64,000 bases of DNA from Streptomyces sp. SID486 (lineage in GTDB: Bacteria; Actinomycetota; Actinomycetes; Streptomycetales; Streptomycetaceae): NCBI RefSeq assembly GCF_009865385.1, contig NZ_WWJT01000788.1:1-64000 (forward strand). The letters are read 5' to 3'. Numbering within the stretch: position 1 is the stretch's first letter; each line of letters starts with the position of its first letter. Position numbers and translations under genes: made by a program. Below the pieces are notes generated by a model. That model ran no database searches. It had not been told where the DNA came from and saw only the letters and a list, made by a program, of their open reading frames with translations. Below are positions 49,976 through 59,230 of this stretch, one piece after another.

Positions 49976-50207
49976 CAGACCATCTCCTCTTGTGAATAGC
50001 GTCTACATATGAGAACGAACGAAGGTTAGGCGCTTCTACCCGTCACCACCATTCCCAAACGCGACCGTGTCGGGGATCACACCCCTCCGCCTTCTTCGGT
50101 GATCCGCGTGCTTGATACAACTTGCTCGCGCGTTCCTGTCCGTCGACGGTCGTCGCCCCCAACCCCCCTTTTCCGCACCGCTCTTCTCGCCTGCCCTGGG
50201 AACGCCC
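49976..50207. promoter_or_regulatory. divergent promoter region of kdgD operon and MFS gene
   Basis: The 232 bases contain an AT-rich patch next to kdgD (GTGAATAGCGTCTACATATGAGAAC, about 49992-50016 in two parts) that should hold its promoter. On the other side is TTGATACAA (50112-50120), which resembles a GntR-type half palindrome. Neither site could be tied to a regulator in the window. Confidence 0.35.
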
Positions 50208-51461
50208 GTGTCCGCCCCCCGCACCCTGCCCTGGCCCCTCGTCGCCCTGTTCACGGCCGGGTACCTCGCCCCGTACCTGCTGCCGACCACCGTCGGCAGA
50301 CTCGACAGCGGGCTTCCGCTCACCGCCACCGAGGCCGGCGCCATCGGCAGTGCCCTGCTGCTGAGTTCGGCGGCCGCCGGCTTCCTGCTGGCCTCCCGCG
50401 TCGACCGGTTCGGCCCCCGCGTCCTGGCCCGCACCGGCCTCGCCCTCGCCGTCGCCGGCTACGGCGGCGCCGCCCTCACCGGCGCCGTACCCGCCGTCGT
50501 CGCGGGCGCGGTCGTCGGCGGGTTCGGGTCAGGTACGGTCACGGCGGTCGCCGCGAGCGGCATCGCCGCCCTCGGGACACCCGCCGCCCGGACGGAGCCA
50601 CGGGCCTGGGACCCGCACCGGGTCACCACGCTGGGGCTGCTCGGCGTCTCGGCCCTCGCGGGCGCCCTGTACCTGACGATCCCCCGCCTCGGCCCCGGCC
50701 ACGGCCTGCCCCTGGCCGCCGTCGCGCTGACGGCGCTCGCCGTCTGGCCGCTCACCGGCCGGCTGCCCGCTCGTACGGCACCGGCCCGGGCGGCCGTCGG
50801 CCACGGCCGGCTCCCGCGCCCGCGGGCCGGACTGCTGCTGGCCGCCGCGGTGCCGTTCTGGTCCCTGGCCCAGAACTCCCTGTGGGGGGTGAGCGGCCGG
50901 ATCGGACTCGACCAGGCCCGCCTCTCCGAGATCACCGTCGGCGCGGTGTTCGCGGCCGCGCTCGGCGCCGGACTCGTCGGGGTCGTCGGCGCCGGCGCGC
51001 TCGGGCAGCGGCTGGGCCAGGCCGTGCCCATCGGCGCCGGTACGGCACTGATCGCGGGCTGCATCGCGCTGAGCGCCTCGGCGCGGGACCTCCCGGCCTT
51101 CGCGGCGGGCGAGATCTCCTGGAACCTGCTGTACCCGGTCGTCCTGTCCTACGTCATCGGCCTGGCCGCCTCCCTCGACCCGCGCGGCCGGTGGGCGGTC
51201 CTGGTCGGCTCGGCGTCCGCGCTGGGCACGGCGGCGGGCCCGCTGACGGGGAGTGTGCTGGCCGCGGGCGCGGGCTTCGCCGGGATGGGACGGCTGCTCG
51301 GCGCCGGGCTGCTGCTGATCTCCGTACCGATGACGGCGGTGGCACTGCGGGCCGGCAGGCGCCCCTCGCGCGTGGTGGACATCCCCGTCGTGGAGGTCGC
51401 GTGGGAGACGCCCGCCGTGCCCGCCCGGCGTGCCTACGACACCGCGTCGCCGAACGTGTAG
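50208..51461 (+). CDS. MFS transporter, 12 TM
   Basis: A 417-residue major facilitator protein with about 12 membrane helices and short loops (LVALFTAGYLAPYLLP start; ASRVDRFGPRVLARTG in the motif A position). GTG 50208 is chosen after GGGA; an in-frame ATG at 50112 would add a non-hydrophobic extension. It is divergent from the glucarate catabolism operon and could bring in its substrate, but specificity cannot be read from sequence. Its end overlaps the convergent deaminase gene by 28 bases. Confidence 0.85.
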   Translation: MSAPRTLPWPLVALFTAGYLAPYLLPTTVGRLDSGLPLTATEAGAIGSALLLSSAAAGFLLASRVDRFGPRVLARTGLALAVAGYGGAALTGAVPAVVAGAVVGGFGSGTVTAVAASGIAALGTPAARTEPRAWDPHRVTTLGLLGVSALAGALYLTIPRLGPGHGLPLAAVALTALAVWPLTGRLPARTAPARAAVGHGRLPRPRAGLLLAAAVPFWSLAQNSLWGVSGRIGLDQARLSEITVGAVFAAALGAGLVGVVGAGALGQRLGQAVPIGAGTALIAGCIALSASARDLPAFAAGEISWNLLYPVVLSYVIGLAASLDPRGRWAVLVGSASALGTAAGPLTGSVLAAGAGFAGMGRLLGAGLLLISVPMTAVALRAGRRPSRVVDIPVVEVAWETPAVPARRAYDTASPNV

Positions 51462-52438
51462 GCGTCGACCTCGGCCAGGCAGCGGGCCCGGCGCTCCTCG
51501 TCGTCCTCCAGGAAGGAGGCGAGGAAGGAGTTGCGGGCCAGCTCGCGCAGCCGGTCCTCGCCCAGGCCCAGCGTGTCCCGCACGGCGCGGAAGTTGTCCC
51601 CCACGTATCCGCCGAAGTACGCCGGATCGTCGGAGTTGACCGTGCAGAGCAGCCCGGCGTCGAGCATGGCCGGCAGCGGGTGGTCGGCCAGCGTGTCCAC
51701 GGCCCGCAGCCGGACGTTGGACAGCGGGCACAGGGTGAGCGGGACCCGGTCCCGGACCAGCCGCTCCACCAGCGCGGGATCCTCCAGGCAGCGCAGACCG
51801 TGGTCGACGCGCTCCACGCCGAGCACGTCCAGCGCCTCGGTGATGTACTGCGGCGGCCCCTCCTCACCCGCGTGCGCGACCCGGCGCAGCCCGAGCGCGG
51901 CGGCGGCCTGGTACACCTCCCGGAACTTCGCCGGCGGATGCCCGACCTCGGCGGAGTCCAGGCCGATGCCGGTGATCCGGTCCAGGTACGGCGTCGCGGC
52001 CTGGAGCGTCTCCAGCGCCGAGTCGGCGGACTCGTCGCGCAGGAAGCACATGATGAGCCTGGTGGAGACGCCGTGGTTCCGCTCGCTGTTCCCGAGCGCC
52101 TGCCACAGCCCCTCCACGACCGTGCCCAGGCTCAGGCCCCGCGCGATGTGGGCCTGCGGGTCGAAGAAGATCTCCGCGTGCCGCACGCCCTGGGCGGCGG
52201 CCCGTGCGAGGTAGGCGTCGGCGAGGTCGGCGAAGTCCTGCTCGGTGCGCAGGACGGCCATCAGCTGGTAGTACAGGTTCAGGAACGACTGCAGGTCCTC
52301 GAACCGGTAGGCCGTGCGGAGTTCCCCGGTGTCCGCGTACGGGAGGGCCACGCCGTTGCGGGCGGCCAGCTCGAACGCCAGCTCCGGCTCCAGGGTGCCT
52401 TCGATGTGGAGGTGCAGTTCTGCTTTCGGGAGGGGCAT
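51434..52438 (-). CDS. adenine deaminase-type member of the adenosine deaminase family
   Basis: A 334-residue zinc aminohydrolase of the adenosine/adenine deaminase family for purine salvage. The zinc ligands are in AELHLHIEGTLEPE, HAGEEGPP and NSDDPAYFGGY; CPLSNVRL is also conserved. The HAGEEGPP and SDDPAYFGGYVGDNF wording is that of the adenine-deaminase branch, not classical Add, so adenine (or an N6-substituted adenine) is the likely substrate. ATG 52438. Twenty bases downstream of RNase Z. Confidence 0.85.
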   Translation of the reverse strand: MPLPKAELHLHIEGTLEPELAFELAARNGVALPYADTGELRTAYRFEDLQSFLNLYYQLMAVLRTEQDFADLADAYLARAAAQGVRHAEIFFDPQAHIARGLSLGTVVEGLWQALGNSERNHGVSTRLIMCFLRDESADSALETLQAATPYLDRITGIGLDSAEVGHPPAKFREVYQAAAALGLRRVAHAGEEGPPQYITEALDVLGVERVDHGLRCLEDPALVERLVRDRVPLTLCPLSNVRLRAVDTLADHPLPAMLDAGLLCTVNSDDPAYFGGYVGDNFRAVRDTLGLGEDRLRELARNSFLASFLEDDEERRARCLAEVDAYTFGDAVS

Positions 52439-52458
52439 CGAAGCATCGTACGGGTGCT

Positions 52459-53364
52459 TTACCGCCGTTTCGGAACCGGCACCCGCAGCAGGTCGTACGC
52501 CACCGTCAGCTCCCCCTCGTACCCGGCCGCCCGCGCCTGCCGCTCGAACTCCTCCGGCTCGGAGTAGCGCTGGCTGAAGTGGGTGAGGACGAGGTGCCGC
52601 ACGCCCGCGTCCCGGGCCACGGCGGCGGCCTGGCCGGCCGTCAGATGCCCGTGGTCGGTGGCGAGTCCGATGTCCTCGTCGAGGAACGTGGACTCGATGA
52701 CGAGCAGGTCGCAGCCCTCCGCGAGGGCGTGCACGCCCTCGCACAGCCGGGTGTCCATGACGAACGCGAACCGCTGCCCGCGCCGCACCTCGCTGACGTC
52801 CTCCAGCGTCACGTCCCCGAGCCGGCCCTCGCGCCTCAGGCGGCCCACGTCCGGACCCGCGATGCCGTGCGCGGCGAGCCGCCCGGGCAGCATGCGGCGG
52901 CCGTCGGGTTCGGTCAGGCGGTAGCCGTAGGACTCGACCGGATGGGAGAGCCTGCGGGCCTCCAGGGTGTACGACGGGGTCACCGCGAGGGGCCCGTCGG
53001 CGGCGACCGGTGCCTCGGTGAGACCGACCGTCTCCCGGTAGGCGGTCGCGTACCGCAGGCGCTCGAAGAAACGCCGGCCGGAACGCGGGTAGTGCGCGGT
53101 GACCTCGTGCGGCACCTGGTCCAGGTTGATCCGCTGGATGACGCCCGCGAGGCCGAGGCAGTGGTCGCCGTGGAAGTGCGTGACGCAGATCCGGTTCAGG
53201 TCGTGGGCGGCGACCCCGGCGCGCAGCATCTGCCGCTGTGTGCCCTCGCCGGGGTCGAACAGGATGCCCTCGCCGTCCCACCTCAGCAGGTAGCCGTTGT
53301 GGTTGCGGTGCCGGGTCGGGACCTGGCTGGCGGTGCCGAGGACCACCAGCTCACGCACGGACAC
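52459..53364 (-). CDS. rnz: ribonuclease Z (tRNA 3'-processing)
   Basis: A 301-residue metallo-beta-lactamase-fold endonuclease that trims tRNA 3' ends. Key motifs are [19 protein letters not shown] (N-terminal), the zinc motif [14 protein letters not shown], and [13 protein letters not shown] 53364, six bases after the HIT gene, implies one transcription unit. Confidence 0.93.
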   Translation of the reverse strand: MSVRELVVLGTASQVPTRHRNHNGYLLRWDGEGILFDPGEGTQRQMLRAGVAAHDLNRICVTHFHGDHCLGLAGVIQRINLDQVPHEVTAHYPRSGRRFFERLRYATAYRETVGLTEAPVAADGPLAVTPSYTLEARRLSHPVESYGYRLTEPDGRRMLPGRLAAHGIAGPDVGRLRREGRLGDVTLEDVSEVRRGQRFAFVMDTRLCEGVHALAEGCDLLVIESTFLDEDIGLATDHGHLTAGQAAAVARDAGVRHLVLTHFSQRYSEPEEFERQARAAGYEGELTVAYDLLRVPVPKRR

Positions 53365-53370
53365 GCCGAG

Positions 53371-53724
53371 TCACCCGGGCGGCCACTGGAGGCCGCGGCC
53401 GCCCAGGACGTGCGCGTGGGCGTGCCAGACGGTCTGGCCGGCGCCGCTGCCGGTGTTGAAGACGAGGCGGTAGCTGTCCAGGTTCTCCGCGTCGGCCACG
53501 GCCCGGGTCTCCCGCAGGACGTCCGCGGCGAGCTCCGGGGCGCCGGCGGCCAGGGCGGCGGCGTTCTCGTAGTGCGCCTTGGGGATCACCAGAACGTGGG
53601 TGGGTGCCTGCGGGTTTATGTCCCGGAAGGCCACGGTCGTCTCGGTCTCGCGGACGATCGTCGCCGGGATCTCACCCGCGACGATCTTGCAGAACAGGCA
53701 GTCGTCCTGCGGTTCGCCGGCCAT
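53371..53724 (-). CDS. HIT-family nucleotide-binding protein
   Basis: A 117-residue HINT-type hydrolase of phosphoramidate nucleotides. The N-terminal CLFCKIVAGEIPA and the His triad HAHAH (in VWHAHAHVLGG) are complete. ATG 53724 gives the usual length; ATG 53763 would add 13 residues and has no better ribosome site. Between tricorn and RNase Z genes on the same strand. Confidence 0.93.
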   Translation of the reverse strand: MAGEPQDDCLFCKIVAGEIPATIVRETETTVAFRDINPQAPTHVLVIPKAHYENAAALAAGAPELAADVLRETRAVADAENLDSYRLVFNTGSGAGQTVWHAHAHVLGGRGLQWPPG

Positions 53725-53873
53725 ACGCTGCGCTCGCTTTCGCCAGTGATCGTTACGGGGCATGGTAGTCGTTCGGGTGCGGGCCCTTCGGGTGCGGGTC
53801 GTTCGGGTGCGGGTGGTCGCCGGCCCGTGGCCCGCGGGCGGCAAAGCCGCACACCGGCAGGGTCCCGCCGCCC

Positions 53874-56800
53874 TCAGGCGGGCATGTCCGGCGGTGTCTT
53901 CGCGGGACTGGTCTCCAGCGCCTCCAGCGCGAGCGCGATCGCCGCGTCGAGCTGGGCGTCCCGGTCCCGGGCCCAGTCCTGTGGCCGCTGGACGACCTCC
54001 ACGTCCGGGTCCACCCCGTGGTTCTCCACGTCCCAGCCCTGGCCCTCCAGCCAGATCGCGTACTTCGGCTGGGTGACCAGGGTGCCGTCGACCAGGTGGT
54101 AGCGGCTGTCGATGCCGATGACACCGCCCCAGGTGCGGGTGCCGACGACCGGGCCGATGCCGAGGGCCCGGATCGCCGCGTTGACGATGTCGCCGTCGGA
54201 GCCGGAGAACTCGTCGGCCACGGCTACGACCGGACCGCGGGGCGCGTCGAGGGGATAGCTGGTGGGGCGCATGCCGCGGGCGAGGTCCCAGCCGATGATC
54301 CGGCGGGCCAGCTTCTCGACCACGAGCTGGGAGGTGTGCCCGCCGCGGTTGTCCCGGACGTCGACCACGAGACCCTCCCGGGCCACCTCCACCCGCAGGT
54401 CGCGGTGGATCTGGGCCCAGCCGGGGGCGTGCATGTCGGGGACGTGGAGATAGCCGAGCCGGCCGCCGGAGGCCGCGTGGACGTGGGCCCGGCGGCCGGC
54501 GACCCAGGCGTGGTAGCGCAGGGGTTCCTCGTCCGCGACGGGGACGACGACGGTGTGCCGGGGTTCGCCGCCGGCTGCCGGGGAGACGGTCAGCTCGACG
54601 GGGTGCCCGGCCGTGCCCACGAGGAGGGGGCCGGGGCCCGTCACCGGGTCGACGGGATGGCCGGCCACGGCGACGATCGCGTCGCCCGGGCGTACCGCCA
54701 CCCCGGGCGCGGCCAGGGGGGAGCGGGCGTCCGGGTCGGAGGTCTCCGCCGGGAGGATCCGGTCGATGCGCCAACTGCCGTCCGGATGCCGGGAGATGTC
54801 GGCGCCGAGCAGGCCGTGTCCGGTGCCGCCGGCGCCGCCGGCCGGGGTGACGTAGGCGTGCGAGGTGCCGAGTTCGCCGTGCACCTCCCAGAGCAGGTCG
54901 ACCAGGTCGCTGTGGGTGGCCAGGCGGCCCAGGAGGGGGCGGTAGCGGTCGAGGACGCCGGCCCAGTCGACACCGCCGAGGTCGGGGCGCCAGAAGTGGT
55001 CGCGCATGAGCCGGCCGGTCTCGTCGTACATCTGCCGCCACTCGGCGGCCGGGTCGAGGGTCTGGCGGACGCGGGCGAGGTCGACGGTGACGCCGGTGTC
55101 GCCGTCGTCGTCGGTGCCGGCCCGGTGGTCGGCGGGCACGACCCGGAGCCGGCCCTCGGTCCACAGCAGGACGCGCCGGCCGTCGCCGCTGACCTCGAAG
55201 TGGCCGACGTCGGAGGCGAGGTGCTCCAGACGGCGCCGGTCGAGGTCGTACCGCTCCAGCTCGGTGTGCGGGCCGGGGTCCCCGGGGCGGGCACGGGAGG
55301 TGCCGAGGATGCCGTGCACGGGATGGCGCAGCCACAGGACACCGTCCTTGGCGGCGCGCAGGGTGGAGTAGCGGCCGGCCTCCACCGGGAACGGCACGAT
55401 CCGGTCGGCGAGCCCCTCGGGGTCGATGCGGGTGGCGGGTGTGCCCTCGTTGTCGGGGGTCTCGTCCTTGTCGGGCGTCTCGAAGGGGCGGCCATGGCGT
55501 TGCGGGCCGAACGGCGAGGGTGTGGTGGCGGCCAGGGTGATCAGGTGCGGGCGGGCGCCGGCCACGAAGGCGAGGTCGAAGACGTGTTCGTCGTAGACCG
55601 GGTCGAAGGCGCGGTGGGAGAGGAACGCGAGGTGTCTGCCGTCGAGGGTGAAGGCGGGCGCGTAGTCCTGGAAGCGGAGCGGGGTGGCCTCGATGACCGA
55701 GAGGTCGGTGGTGTGGGCGATGCGCAGCTGGGAGAGCGGGCGGGGGCCGGGGTGGGCCCAGGCGAGCCAGGCGGAGTCGGGGGAGAACGTGAGGCCGAAG
55801 ACCTCGCCGTCGTCGCTGCGGTCGACCTCGCGGACCTCACCGGTCTCCCGCTCGACCATGAGCAGTCTGCCGTCGTGCGCGGCCACGGCGGCCCGGCTGC
55901 CGTCGGGGGCCATGGCCAGCTCCAGCACGCGGCCGAGCTGCCCGGCGGCCAGGCGGCGCGGCGGCGCCCCGGGCACGGTGCCGGTCGCGGGGGCGAACTC
56001 CAGGGAGTCGTCGCCCTCGGCGTCCGTCACCCACACCGCCCACTCCTCGCCCTCGGCGCGGAAGGCGCGCGGCAGCCGGGCGCGGACACCGGGGGTGGCG
56101 GCCAGGGCGCGGGCGGGGCCGGAGCGGTGGGTGACCCAGTGGATCCCGCCGCGCACGCAGACGGCGCTGCCGCGCGCGGTGTGGTCGGGGGACGCCTCGC
56201 CGAACCAGCGGGCCGCGTCGACCGGTTGGGGCCGCAGGTCGACGCGGGGTCCGCCCAGGCGGATGTCCAGCCGGCGCGGCGCTGCGCCCTCCAGGTCGTC
56301 CAGCAGCCAGAGTTCACCGGCCTGGCTGTAGACGACGCGGGTGCCGTCACCGGCCGCGTGCCGGGCGTAGAAGCCGTCGTGCGGGGTGTGCCGGCGCAGG
56401 TCGGAGCCGTCGGCGAGGGAGGAGTAGAGCGCGCCGGCGCCCTCGTGGTCGGAGAGGAAGGCGATCCTCCCCCACGTCGCCGGCTCCGCGGGGACGGGGG
56501 CGCCTGCCGTCCCCGCCCACACCGGGCACTCGATGTTGCCGTCGATCTCCTCGTGCAGCCGCACGAACTCCCCCGCGCCCTCCTCACCGTCGGCGGCCCG
56601 GTCGATCCACAGCTTGCCGGCCGTGCCGCCCCGGTAGCGCTTCCAGTAGGCGGCCTCGCGGCCCATCGACACGGACAGCAGCACGGTGGCCGGTCCGAGG
56701 GCCACCGCGCCGACCGGGCCGTACGGCAGGGTCTCGGCCGGTCCGCCGTCCAGCGGGACGGCGTGGGCCCAGGTGTGCCGGAGACTGGGCCGGCCGTGCG

Positions 56801-57143
56801 CGCCGAGCGCGAGCACGCGCCCGTCGGCGGTCCAACCGCACACCTCGGTGCGGCGGTTGCCCCAGTACGTCAGGCGCCGGGCGGGACCGCCGTCGAGCGG
56901 GGCGACGTGCACCTCGGGGGCGCCGTCCCGGGTGGAGGTCCATGCGAGGTGTCTGCCGTCCGGCGAGATCCGGGGCCGGCTCACCGGCATGTTGTCGGCG
57001 CTGACGCGCCAGGCCCGGCCGCCGTCGAGCGGCGCGAGCCACACGTCGTCCTCGGCGACGAACGTCACCAGGTCGCCGTGCAGATGGGGGTATCGGAGGT
57101 AGGCGGAGTCTTCCGTGGTTCCCGTCGAAGCACCCTGAGTCAC
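53874..57143 (-). CDS. tricorn protease homologue (S41 family)
   Basis: A 1089-residue cytosolic peptidase that trims peptides released by the proteasome or other proteases. About 600 N-terminal residues form beta-propeller repeats (VSRPRISPDGRHLAWTS, LTFSPDSAWLAWAHP). They are followed by the C1 domain, a PDZ domain (about 775-850) and the catalytic core: Ser761-His762 in GTSHAYV, nucleophile Ser982 in FSGSDGDI, and Glu1040 in ENHGVDPD. GTG 57143. An acidic insert near residue 555 (ETPDKDETPDNEGTP) is the only unusual part. Confidence 0.93.
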   Translation of the reverse strand: MTQGASTGTTEDSAYLRYPHLHGDLVTFVAEDDVWLAPLDGGRAWRVSADNMPVSRPRISPDGRHLAWTSTRDGAPEVHVAPLDGGPARRLTYWGNRRTEVCGWTADGRVLALGAHGRPSLRHTWAHAVPLDGGPAETLPYGPVGAVALGPATVLLSVSMGREAAYWKRYRGGTAGKLWIDRAADGEEGAGEFVRLHEEIDGNIECPVWAGTAGAPVPAEPATWGRIAFLSDHEGAGALYSSLADGSDLRRHTPHDGFYARHAAGDGTRVVYSQAGELWLLDDLEGAAPRRLDIRLGGPRVDLRPQPVDAARWFGEASPDHTARGSAVCVRGGIHWVTHRSGPARALAATPGVRARLPRAFRAEGEEWAVWVTDAEGDDSLEFAPATGTVPGAPPRRLAAGQLGRVLELAMAPDGSRAAVAAHDGRLLMVERETGEVREVDRSDDGEVFGLTFSPDSAWLAWAHPGPRPLSQLRIAHTTDLSVIEATPLRFQDYAPAFTLDGRHLAFLSHRAFDPVYDEHVFDLAFVAGARPHLITLAATTPSPFGPQRHGRPFETPDKDETPDNEGTPATRIDPEGLADRIVPFPVEAGRYSTLRAAKDGVLWLRHPVHGILGTSRARPGDPGPHTELERYDLDRRRLEHLASDVGHFEVSGDGRRVLLWTEGRLRVVPADHRAGTDDDGDTGVTVDLARVRQTLDPAAEWRQMYDETGRLMRDHFWRPDLGGVDWAGVLDRYRPLLGRLATHSDLVDLLWEVHGELGTSHAYVTPAGGAGGTGHGLLGADISRHPDGSWRIDRILPAETSDPDARSPLAAPGVAVRPGDAIVAVAGHPVDPVTGPGPLLVGTAGHPVELTVSPAAGGEPRHTVVVPVADEEPLRYHAWVAGRRAHVHAASGGRLGYLHVPDMHAPGWAQIHRDLRVEVAREGLVVDVRDNRGGHTSQLVVEKLARRIIGWDLARGMRPTSYPLDAPRGPVVAVADEFSGSDGDIVNAAIRALGIGPVVGTRTWGGVIGIDSRYHLVDGTLVTQPKYAIWLEGQGWDVENHGVDPDVEVVQRPQDWARDRDAQLDAAIALALEALETSPAKTPPDMPA

Positions 57144-57214
57144 GCGGTCACTCTACGCAGCGGCCGGTACGCCCGCTGCCGGTTCGGGATCACCGGCTTC
57201 GGCGCGGGCCGGGA

Positions 57215-57769
57215 TCACTTGCCCGGCACGGGCCAGACGGTGCGGGTGACGGTGACCGTCACAGTGGGCCGCGGCTCTCCGGCCGGCGGCCGGTAGGTGG
57301 GCGGCCGGTAGGTCGGTAGCCGGTAGGTCGGCGGGCGGTAGGTCGGCCCCGGCCGGGCGGCGCAGTCGCCGAGGCCGTTCACGCGGAACACCTGTCTGCC
57401 GCCGACCTCGGCCTTCAGGTCACCGCGCACGCAGGCGCCGTCGACGGCCTTGGTCACCCGCCCGGTGACGACGATCTTCCGCCGGTCGTCCGTCTCGCCC
57501 CGGCAGTCGACGGTGACGACGGTGGTCTCGGCCGGCGAGGGCGAGCCGCCCCCGCCGCCGTCGCCCTGACCCCCGGTGCAGGTGAGCCAGTTGACGTCCA
57601 CGTGCCGCCGTTCCAGCGCGGCGGTCGCGGTCCGGTCGGTGGTGTACGCGACGGTCGCGGACCCGAGACCGGCCGGCTGGCACGCCACCGCGGCACCGGC
57701 GGCCAGCACGACGAGTCCCACCGCGGCCACCGTCCGCGGCCCGCACCGTTTCCCTCTCCAAGCCCCCAT
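57215..57769 (-). CDS. hypothetical lipoprotein with Tyr-Pro-rich C-terminal repeat
   Basis: A 184-residue putative lipoprotein: N-terminal basic stretch, hydrophobic core and lipobox (AAVAC). The body has several Cys (WLTCTGG, TVDCRGE, GACVRG, GDCAAR) that may form disulfides. The C-terminus has four PTYR(P/L)P repeats followed by a TVTVTVT strand. ATG 57769 lacks a clear ribosome site, so the start is uncertain. No family recognised. Confidence 0.65.
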   Translation of the reverse strand: MGAWRGKRCGPRTVAAVGLVVLAAGAAVACQPAGLGSATVAYTTDRTATAALERRHVDVNWLTCTGGQGDGGGGGSPSPAETTVVTVDCRGETDDRRKIVVTGRVTKAVDGACVRGDLKAEVGGRQVFRVNGLGDCAARPGPTYRPPTYRLPTYRPPTYRPPAGEPRPTVTVTVTRTVWPVPGK

Positions 57770-57883
57770 ACCGGGCAGAGTGCCACCGGCCCGAACGATA
57801 CGGAAGACCGCATACGGCCACTCACCCGTACGGGCAGCGAGCCGAAAGGGCGGGGAACCGCGCGACCGGCCCCGACGACCCCA

Positions 57884-58050
57884 CACCGAAGGACGACAGG
57901 GCACCGACCGCCCCGCCCCCGAACGACGACAGGACGCCACCGCCCCGCCCTCCGACGACGACAGGACGCCACCGCCCTACCCCCGAACGACGACAGGGCA
58001 CCGACCGCCCCGGTCCAACGACGACAGGACGCCACCGCGCCGCCCCGGCC
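57884..58050. repeat. approximately 32-bp tandem repeat, five copies
   Basis: GACGACAGG recurs at 57892, 57925, 57957, 57989 and 58020, each followed by a degenerate ACCGCC(CCG) stretch, giving periods of 33, 32, 32 and 31 bases. It fills the space between the lipoprotein and VOC genes, along with non-coding sequence from 57770. No gene is seen. Confidence 0.75.
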
Positions 58051-58068
58051 GAACCGGTGCGGCGCATG

Positions 58069-58461
58069 TCAGCCCCGCATCAGCAGCCACTCCTGAAGCT
58101 CGACCAGGTTCCCTTCGGGGTCCTTGAGATGGGCCACCCGCATACGCTCGGTCATGGCCGCCGGCCCGTGCAGCAGGACGGCCCCCCGGGAGGCGATCTC
58201 CGCGCAGTAGGCGTCCAGGTCGTCGACGCGCAGGACGACCAGCGAGCGGTGACCGGTGGCGGTCTCGCCCAGCTCGTGCAGGATCTCGGCCATCATCGCG
58301 CGGTCCTGCAGCGCGATGCCGGCGGACCCGGCGTGCGGGCTGAACTTCTCGTACGGCCCGTCCGCCGCGCCGGACTGCGGCCGCAGGCCGAGGACATCGG
58401 CGTAGAAGCGGTAGCAGGCGGCGAAGTCGGTGACCAGGAGCCGGACCTGGGCGAGTTCCAC
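58069..58461 (-). CDS. VOC (glyoxalase/bleomycin-resistance) family protein
   Basis: A 130-residue vicinal-oxygen-chelate protein with two beta-alpha-beta-beta-beta modules: LAQVRLLVTDFAACYRFYADVLGLRP at the start and the metal/ligand end AHLKDPEGNLVELQEW. GTG 58461 follows AAGGGA. It lies 16 bases after rsmE on the same strand and is probably co-transcribed. The substrate is unknown. Confidence 0.87.
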   Translation of the reverse strand: MELAQVRLLVTDFAACYRFYADVLGLRPQSGAADGPYEKFSPHAGSAGIALQDRAMMAEILHELGETATGHRSLVVLRVDDLDAYCAEIASRGAVLLHGPAAMTERMRVAHLKDPEGNLVELQEWLLMRG

Positions 58462-58477
58462 GATGTCCCTTCGGGGG

Positions 58478-59230
58478 TCAGGACCAGCGGCCGGTGCGGC
58501 CCAGCAGCAGGGCCACGGCGGCGGTGCCGGCGGTGGATGTGCGCAACACGGTGGGGCCGAGCACACACGCCTTAGCGCCGGCCTCCTCGAACAGCGCCAG
58601 CTCGTCCCGCGCGACGCCCCCCTCCGGGCCGACGACCAGCACGATCTCGCCCTCGGCGGGCAGTTCGGCGGTGGCCAGCGGCACGCTCTCGTGCCCGAAG
58701 TCGGAGTGCAGCACGGCGGCGAAGTCGGCCGCGGCGAGAAGTGCGGCGACCTGCCTGGTGCTCGCCGCGTCCGCGACCTCCGGGAAGCGCAGCCGGCGGG
58801 ACTGCTTACCCGCCTCGCGCGCGGTGGCCCGCCACTTGGCGAGCGCCTTCAGCCCCCGGTCGCCCTTCCACTGGGTGATGCAGCGGGCCGCCTGCCAGGG
58901 CACGACCGCGTCGACACCGGTCTCGGTCATGGTCTCCACGGCCAGCTCGCCGCGGTCGCCCTTGGGCAGCGCCTGGACGACCGTGATCCGGGGGCTGGGC
59001 TCGGGTTCCACGGGGAACTCGAACGGCTCGACGACCATGTGGTCCTTGCCCGACACGCGGACGACGACCCCGGCGGCCCCGCGTCCCCTGCCGTCGGTGA
59101 GCACCACGTTCTCCCCGGGCTGCAACCGCCGTACGGAGACCGCGTGCCGTCCCTCGGGGCCCTCGACGTCGACGACCGAGCCGGGGCCCACGCCCTCCAG
59201 CGAGTCGACGACGAACACCGGCGCGGTCAT
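58478..59230 (-). CDS. rsmE: 16S rRNA m3U1498 methyltransferase RsmE
   Basis: A 250-residue SPOUT-class methyltransferase that modifies U1498 of 16S rRNA. The PUA-like N-terminus (GRHAVSVRRLQPGENVVLTDGRG) and the knot motifs VVGPEGGVARDELALFEEAG and LGPTVLRTSTAGTAA are diagnostic. Its ATG overlaps the stop of the nitronate monooxygenase gene (ATGA). Confidence 0.93.
   Translation of the reverse strand: MTAPVFVVDSLEGVGPGSVVDVEGPEGRHAVSVRRLQPGENVVLTDGRGRGAAGVVVRVSGKDHMVVEPFEFPVEPEPSPRITVVQALPKGDRGELAVETMTETGVDAVVPWQAARCITQWKGDRGLKALAKWRATAREAGKQSRRLRFPEVADAASTRQVAALLAAADFAAVLHSDFGHESVPLATAELPAEGEIVLVVGPEGGVARDELALFEEAGAKACVLGPTVLRTSTAGTAAVALLLGRTGRWS

Noticed and set aside
54018-57296. 1092-codon open frame opposite the tricorn protease gene
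   Set aside because: High GC gives long antisense frames. The minus-strand frame has the S41 catalytic residues, and the plus frame is low-complexity Gly/Ala/Val/Asp sequence.
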